This document shows positions 59,314 through 64,000 of a stretch of 64,000 nt of DNA, piece by piece. The translations under genes were made by a program, and so were the position numbers. The notes beneath the pieces are model-generated. The model was not told the origin of the DNA. It worked only from the letters and a program-made list of their open reading frames with translations, and searched no databases. Numbering within the stretch: the stretch's first letter is position 1; the number at the start of each line of letters is the position of its first letter. Source of the DNA: Oreocharis arfaki (lineage: Eukaryota > Chordata > Aves > Passeriformes > Paramythiidae); contig VZRR01010418.1 in NCBI GenBank assembly GCA_013398015.1, forward strand, positions 1-64,000, read 5' to 3'.

Positions 59314-59431
59314 AGTTACCAAACAGGGTGAGGACGATGAAGTAGATGGAGGAGAACATTCCCGAGTGGACGCCGCCCTGAGACTCGATCCCGTGGTACA
59401 TCACAGCATTCCAGTCCTCCCCTGTCAGGAT
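59314..59431 (-). CDS. CACNA1B: CACNA1B exon 16: domain II selectivity filter and start of IIS6
   Basis: The exon is 118 bp, 39 codons plus one base: ILTGEDWNAVMYHGIESQGG, then VHSGMFSSIYFIVLTLFGN and T. TGEDW carries the domain II selectivity-filter glutamate. The outer half of IIS6 follows. The acceptor is 'cccgtgcag'. I chose the donor AACT|gtatcc because it restores the conserved FGNYTLLN with exon 17. Six bases upstream lies a better-looking donor, TTTG|gtaact, which would also keep the frame. Confidence 0.92.
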
Positions 59432-59694
59432 CTGCACGGGGAGAGCAGGGAGAGAGAGAGAGAAAGGGTCACCCACAGGAAAAACAGCTCTGGGGGAGCC
59501 AGGCAGAGCGAAGGCATCCGGGAATGTCCCCAGGAAATGGAGGAGCACGTGGGGACACCAGGCACAGCATCACCAGATGGGGGAGGGAGGGATTGTCCCG
59601 CTCTGCTCGGGGCTGGGGCGGCCTCAGCTCCAGTGCTGGGGGAGTTCCGGGGGTCTCAGTAGCAGGAAAAGACCTAAAGCTGTGAGGGAGTGCC

Positions 59695-60175
59695 CAAAGG
59701 AGGGACACGGGCATGGGGAAGGGTCTGGAGGGGCCCACGAGGAGCAGCTGAGGGCACTGGGATTGTTCAGCTGCAGCAGACTGAGGGCAGAGCTCCCCGG
59801 GGGCTGCAGCTCCTCCCGAGGGCAGCTCCGATCTCTGCTCCCTGGGACAGGGACAGCACCCAGGGAACGGCTGGAGCTGGGCCAGGGCAGGCTCAGCAGG
59901 AATAATCACAAAGCCCTGAGGCAGCTCTGGGAGGAAAACCAGTCCCTCAGGTTTAAAAAGAGAAGGTTTTGCCAATTGGCCCCAAATCACCCATCCCAGT
60001 TCCCCAATGAGGTTTGATCCAATGATCTCCAGAGCTGGAGATCAGGAAAGGTTCTTCCCCCCGAGGGTGCTGGGCACTGCCCAGGCTCCCCAGGGAATGG
60101 GCACAGCCCCGAGGCTGCCAGAGCTCCAGGAGTGTTTGGGCAGCACTGCCAGGGATGCCCAGGGTGGGGTTGTTG
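59695..60175 (+). mobile_element. CR1 LINE fragment interrupted by another repeat
   Basis: 'ggaggggcccacgaggagca', 'gggcagctccgatctctgct' and 'gggccagggcaggctcag' match the reverse complement of 32457-32870. The match breaks at about 59897, and CR1 resumes at about 60046 with 'gaaaggttcttcccc' and continues to 'cccagggtggggttgttg'. About 12 bp of CR1 seems replaced. The CR1 3' tip is missing. Confidence 0.9.
59897..60045 (+). repeat. Nested repeat inserted in CR1 (relative of 55990-56135)
   Basis: The segment from 'aggaataatcacaaagccct' through 'gtccctcaggtttaaaaaga' and 'ccaaatcacccatcccagtt' to about 'gctggagatcag' is foreign to CR1 and matches 55990-56135. Only a possible 'cag' is repeated at its edges. 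Confidence 0.82.
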
Positions 60176-61165
60176 ACCCTACCCCTCTGGGTCATGCCCA
60201 CCTTGACCATGGGCTCTCCCACAGGTGGGAGGAAACAAAACCCACGTTCTGACACTTCACTGCCAGCAAAATTTCCTCTCCTCCCCCTCTCTAAGCCGTG
60301 CACAGCTCCCAGGTTTCCCCAGTGCCGTGCAGGGCACTTCCCAGAGCCCCAGGACAACCCCGAGCTCCCAGGGCAGTGCCCCATTGGGAGCTCTGCAGTG
60401 CCAGCCCCTCTCGGGCCCTTCCTGCAGGCAGGGCTGGGTTTGCTGGGCTGCCCCAGCCCTCACTCACTGTCCCCAGGAGTGACTGCGACAGGGGGAGCTC
60501 CGTCACCTCCTGCCACCCCTCCTCTGCTCCTCAGGGCTGGGACAGCCTTCCTGCAGCTGGAACACGTGTGGATACCACTCCAGCTGCCAGGCACTGGGCA
60601 CCACAGCCTCTGCAGGGCTGCACGCCACAGGTTCCTCTCCAGTTTGTCCTGCTTTAACCCAGAGAGCCAAAAACCCCAGGAAAAAACCCCCAAAAACCCC
60701 CCAAAACTCTGTGTGTGAGTGAGGACAGAGCAGGGGCCAGCTTGAAGGGGATTCTGATCCTGTCCTTGAGCAGGGACGAGCAAAGAGCTCCACCTCTGAT
60801 TATCCACCCTAATCAACAAATACAGGAATAATTAGAAAACCAATCAGTGTACAAGACTCCAACAAGCCTTGCCACCCTAAATGCTCATTTTGCACCCGTC
60901 TGAATCATCTGGCATTCCTTCCTTCACCAAAATCTGGAACACAGCAACAATTCTGGGCACATCAGCACATCCTCTGCTGCCCTGGCAGAATCAATGGCCA
61001 CTCTTAGTGCATCAAAAAAAAATGGGATGTGAAGACAAAATTCCTAAATAGGAAGTTGTCATTGGGTTTGGTGGGTGAAAAAAATAAAAGAGGAAGATAC
61101 AAAGCCCAAAGCCTGATGTGTGCTGTAGTAATGGGGTTCCATGAGCACAGAGTGCTTGGAAAGAC

Positions 61166-61207
61166 TGCAAATTCCAAGCTGCAAATTCCAAGCTGCAAAT
61201 TCCAGGC
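61166..61207. repeat. 14-bp tandem repeat, 3 units
   Basis: 'ctgcaaattccaag' occurs three times head to tail, the last ending 'cagg'. Confidence 0.9.
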
Positions 61208-61869
61208 TGGCCATCCTCAGCTGCTGAGAGAGAGGAAATTTCTGGCTGCAAGGATGGTGCTGATGACAGCACTGGGCTCAGAGAGAGTCTAGACACAAGG
61301 ACACCCAGTGCAGACACCAGCTCCTCTCACAAATGCTCAGTGCAGCCTCAAATAATCCCAAAATCAGCATTCAGAGCTCAACACTGCTGGAGCTGCTCTG
61401 GATTTGCACCACAAGACATGAAACAGGGCTCTGGGCTTTCAAATCTGGCACTCATTTATGCAGAGTGGGCCTGAGCCCTTCCTTTGATGAGCACCAAAAT
61501 CTTGTGCAAAAATGAATCCCCTGTGCTGGGCAATATCCTGTGAGGTGAGCACAGAACCCACCTCACATCTGGGCAGCTGCTCCTGCAGAGCTCACAGGAC
61601 TCATTTTCCATGAGGTTCTTTTCCTGTCTTAATCCAGAAATCGTCATCACCCCCCTTCCCTTCCTTTTTATCTCCTTTCTATCTCCTTTCTATCTCCTTT
61701 TCGGGTCGTGACACTGAAATACATCAGCCAAACCTTGCTGAGACCTGGGGATGTTTGGATCTGGGGGGAGCCCACATTGTGCAGGACCAGGCTGGAAATG
61801 CTGCATCTGTGAGGGTCACCTGGAGCAGGAGCACCAGCCCCAACTCTCTGCAGAAACACCTGAAATCAT

Positions 61870-61960
61870 TGGTTTAAAATCACTTTAAATTGTTTTAAAT
61901 TATTTTAAACAATTTCAAATTATTTAAAATTATTTTAAACAATTTTAAATTATTGTTTTT
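61870..61960. repeat. AT-rich degenerate tandem repeat
   Basis: Words such as 'aaattattttaaacaatttt' recur several times in slightly changed form. This is a low-complexity region. Confidence 0.8.
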
Positions 61961-62375
61961 AAAAAGACAGGTAAAAAACAGCTGCAAAATTCAGCTTTTA
62001 AATCCAGGCATTGCATCTGCCAGAGCTGCAACTCCGTGGGCAGGGGCTGGAGAACACAAAGGGCACACACGGATGTGGCACAGCCTGGGCACACACAGCT
62101 TTTAATTCAGCACAGAAATATCTGGTTTGTCAGTATTTTTTTCCCCTAGCAGTAAATCTTTTGTTCTCATTTTCCTTAATACCACAGCTTTGATTTTTGA
62201 TTTCATTTTTAGTGATGCACGGATTGGTCAGCGAAGTAAAACACACGACAAGGAAGGGCTTCCCCTCTCCTAAATTCCACAGGTTTTTAGGGGCTTCTCT
62301 GCCCTCCCTAAGCAGGAAGAAATACCCAGGAATTTCAGTTCTAACACTGCCCCAGGACGAGGCATGGCTTTTTAC

Positions 62376-62448
62376 CTGGAAGACTGTGAGGATGGCAGCA
62401 GGGAAGGTATCGAAATTGGTGGTTGGAGTTTCGTCTTGGAAATTGAAC
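62376..62448 (-). CDS. CACNA1B: CACNA1B exon 15: domain II pore helix
   Basis: The exon is 73 bp, one base plus 24 codons: FNFQDETPTTNFDTFPAAIL then TVFQ. It contains the extracellular turret of domain II and the first pore helix leading directly into TGEDW of exon 16. The acceptor is 'ttctccccag' and the donor 'CAG|gtaaaa', leaving in phase 0. Confidence 0.95.
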
Positions 62449-63221
62449 CTGGGGAGAAGGGAGAAATCAAAACCAGAGTGGGGAGGGACGAGCAGCTCCA
62501 GGCAGCTTTGGGATACCCTTTAACACCCCATAAACCAAGTCAGGGAGCACCATTTGTCCCACCTGGCTTCAACACCTCAGAAGGTGTTTGACAGAACCAT
62601 CAGCAAAAACTCAGTTTCATTCCCAGAGAAAATTCCCATGCTTTGAAAATTCATTTTCACCCCCAATTAAAATGAACAATCAAAACCTTCAACGATTTTG
62701 CAGAATGAGCCATTCCAAGAAGTTTTCAAACTCAAGTGTGTAAAAGCCCAAACTGAAATCCCCCTCTTAGTAGATAATTTCTTTTTAATATTTTAGAGAT
62801 AAAATAGGGATTGACTGGGAAAACCAAAGACCAAACAATTATTTCATTATTTCAGTTCAGAACCGATGCTGGAGTTTTAATAACACAGTGATGGTTCCTG
62901 CTGCAAAATCTACCACAGCTGGTATTTCTAATGAGAATAACCAGATCCAACAAAACCGTGCTTTCCAGCAGGAAAACATTCCAAGTGGATAAATATTGTG
63001 GCTCTCTGGTTATCAGGGAAAGAACCAGGACAAAAAGTGCTGCCTCCCCCTGCCCTGTTTCAGCTCAGGGTGTACTGGGGAGCTTTGAACTGGGCACATT
63101 CCTCCTCAGGGAAGAATTCAGCTCCAGGGAAAACACCAGAACAGGAATTATTTCCCTATCCCCAGCTCTGAAATCAGGGATGTGGACACTTCCAGGCAGA
63201 ACAAAGATCCCTCAGACTTAC
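62449..63221 (-). other. CACNA1B: Intron 14, CACNA1B
   Basis: This 773-bp intron has no recognised repeat, and I see no further exon. Confidence 0.8.
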
Positions 63222-63353
63222 TGCCCTCCAAAGAGCTGCATCCCCAGCAGAGCGAAGACCACGATGAACAGGAACAGCAGGAAAAGCAAACTGATGATGG
63301 ATTTCATGGAGTTCAGCAAGGAGACCACCAGATTCCTCAGGGAATTCCAGTAC
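63222..63353 (-). CDS. CACNA1B: CACNA1B exon 14: IIS4-S5 linker and IIS5
   Basis: The exon is 132 bp: one base, then YWNSLRNLVVSLLNSMKSII, SLLFLLFLFIVVFALLGMQL, FGG and the bases CA of Gln. It encodes the S4-S5 linker helix, which couples the domain II voltage sensor to the gate, and IIS5. The acceptor is 'ctacaacgcag|G' and the donor 'GGGCA|gtaagt'. This is the most upstream exon in the window. The IIS4 exon that should precede it is not within the remaining 647 bp. Confidence 0.95.
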
Positions 63354-63424
63354 CTGCGTTGTAGATCAGAGCAGCCAGGGGAGAACATGAGTGGGGAAGA
63401 GCTTTTGGTGAGAAGTTAATAGGA

Positions 63425-63700
63425 ATTTATTTCCAAAGGAACAAGGGGAAACGGCCTCAAGTTGCACCAGAGGAGGTTGAGGTTGGATATTTTCCATGGA
63501 AAGGGTGGCCAGGCATTGGAAAAAGCTGCCCAGGGCAGTGGGGGAGTCCCCATCCCTGCAGGGATTTAAAAGAGGTGGCACTTGGGGACACGTGTTCAGG
63601 CACTGGGATAATGCAGGATTCCCCTTGGGAGCTGCAGGGGCCTGGCTGTGGTCATGCAATGAACTCAATTCCATTGTGTCAGGGGAAAAATCCACAGAAT
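63425..63700 (+). mobile_element. CR1 LINE fragment, sense
   Basis: 'ggaaacggcctcaagttgca', 'ccagaggaggttgaggttgg' and 'aagctgcccagggcagtggg' are the typical CR1 3'-UTR-proximal sense sequence. The 3' tip is missing. Confidence 0.82.
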
Positions 63701-63769
63701 CAGGGCAGGGGAACTCCAGCAGCAGTGGCTGGAGAACGTCCTAAAAAGGGGCAGAGCCCTTGGGTTGGT

Positions 63770-64000
63770 TTGTGAAGTTAAACCTCTTCTCCCAAGGAAC
63801 GAGCAGTAACAAGAGGGAACGGCCTCAAATGGTCCCAGACAGGTCTGGGTTGGGTTTTGGGAAAAATTTCTTTACTAAAAGGGTTGTCAAGCCCTGGCCT
63901 GGCTGCCCAGGGAGTGGTGGGCTCACAGTCCCTGCAGATGTGGCACTTGGGGGGGACACGGCTGAGTGGTGGCCTTGGAAATACTGGTTGGACCCAATGG
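63770..64000 (+). mobile_element. CR1 LINE fragment, sense, running off the window
   Basis: A second CR1 of the same type follows the first: 'gagggaacggcctcaaatgg', 'ggtctgggttgggttttggg' and 'ctggctgcccagggagtggt', ending 'actggttggacccaatgg' at the window edge. Confidence 0.82.

Larger units (their letters stand above)
59432..62375 (-). other. CACNA1B: Intron 15 (2.9 kb), CACNA1B
   Basis: It contains an interrupted CR1 (59695-60175), a 14-bp tandem repeat (61166-61207), a pyrimidine repeat 'ctcctttctat' (about 61663-61700) and an AT-rich tandem stretch (61870-61960). Stretch 60180-61160 has nothing recognised. Confidence 0.82.
7168..63353 (-). other. CACNA1B: CACNA1B gene, internal part (IIS5 to IVS3), voltage-gated N-type calcium channel alpha-1B
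   Basis: This is the pore-forming subunit of the presynaptic N-type (Cav2.2) calcium channel, a plasma-membrane protein that admits calcium on depolarisation and triggers neurotransmitter release. Eighteen exons plus one microexon on the minus strand join in one uninterrupted frame of about 975 codons, each bounded by AG and GT. The choice of CACNA1B over the paralogue CACNA1A rests on the II-III loop (VHTLPSTYLQKV, EQPEDADNQKNVTRM), on GQYLDYEKNEVEAQPREWKK in the domain III pore region, and on the IVS2 exon starting FYDAP. These agree with N-type sequences as I know them. Both ends of the gene lie outside the window, so no promoter, start codon, stop codon or UTR is present. Exon numbers 14-31 are inferred from mammalian convention. 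Confidence 0.96.

Noticed and set aside
59314..59320. Exon 16 ending at the upstream donor (59320) as the main form
   Set aside because: It would delete the conserved Gly-Asn-Tyr of IIS6; the longer form matches the family, so the shorter one is kept only as a finding.
63354..64000. The preceding IIS4 exon
   Set aside because: The right-hand 647 bp is mostly CR1 and contains no S4-like arginine pattern on the minus strand.

Overview
The window is vertebrate genomic DNA, almost certainly from a bird. It holds many copies of the avian LINE CR1 (3' ends reading 'gaatggtttgggttggaagg' on one strand or the other), a probable solo endogenous-retrovirus LTR, many GC-rich minisatellites, and a multi-exon gene whose protein matches the vertebrate N-type calcium channel. 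A songbird is plausible from the repeat style but is not proven. One unresolved base (n) lies at position 65.

The only gene I can support is CACNA1B (Cav2.2, pore-forming alpha-1B subunit), on the minus strand across essentially the whole window. Transcription runs from high to low coordinates. Eighteen constitutive exons can be placed to the base with consensus splice sites and a continuous reading frame. They run from the IIS4-S5 linker/IIS5 exon (63222-63353) to the IVS3 exon (7168-7251) and total 2,926 coding bases, about 975 codons. Conventional CACNA1B numbering (14 to 31) fits, because the known alternative-exon positions fall in the right introns. The 5' half of the gene (domain I, I-II loop, IIS1-S4) lies beyond the right edge. 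IVS4 to the C-terminus lies beyond the left edge.

Layout, in transcript order: domain II pore and S6 (63.4-52.5 kb); the II-III loop with its synaptic-protein interaction region (46.4 kb, 31.8-31.0 kb, 29.8-29.6 kb, 27.9-27.8 kb); domain III S1-S6 (24.8-10.3 kb); the III-IV linker and IVS1-S3 (8.7-7.2 kb). The domain II and III selectivity-filter glutamates (TGEDW, TGEGW) and the IIIS4 voltage-sensor arginines and lysines are intact.

The most interesting item is a 12-nt microexon at 19708-19719 in the 8-kb intron between IIIS3 and IIIS4. It encodes the S-F-M-G insertion known as e24a in mammalian Cav2.2. It has a long polypyrimidine tract, an AG acceptor and a GT donor, and it preserves the frame on both sides.

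The remaining 95% is intron. It carries about 18 CR1 fragments (one with a nested insertion), a promoter-bearing LTR-like segment at 53.2-53.5 kb, minisatellites with 12-, 15-, 16-, 21-, 33-, 39- and 45-bp units, a complex array at 42.1-43.0 kb, and several local duplications, one touching exon 17. Most long open frames outside the exons come from these repeats. No other protein gene, tRNA, rRNA or CRISPR array was found.
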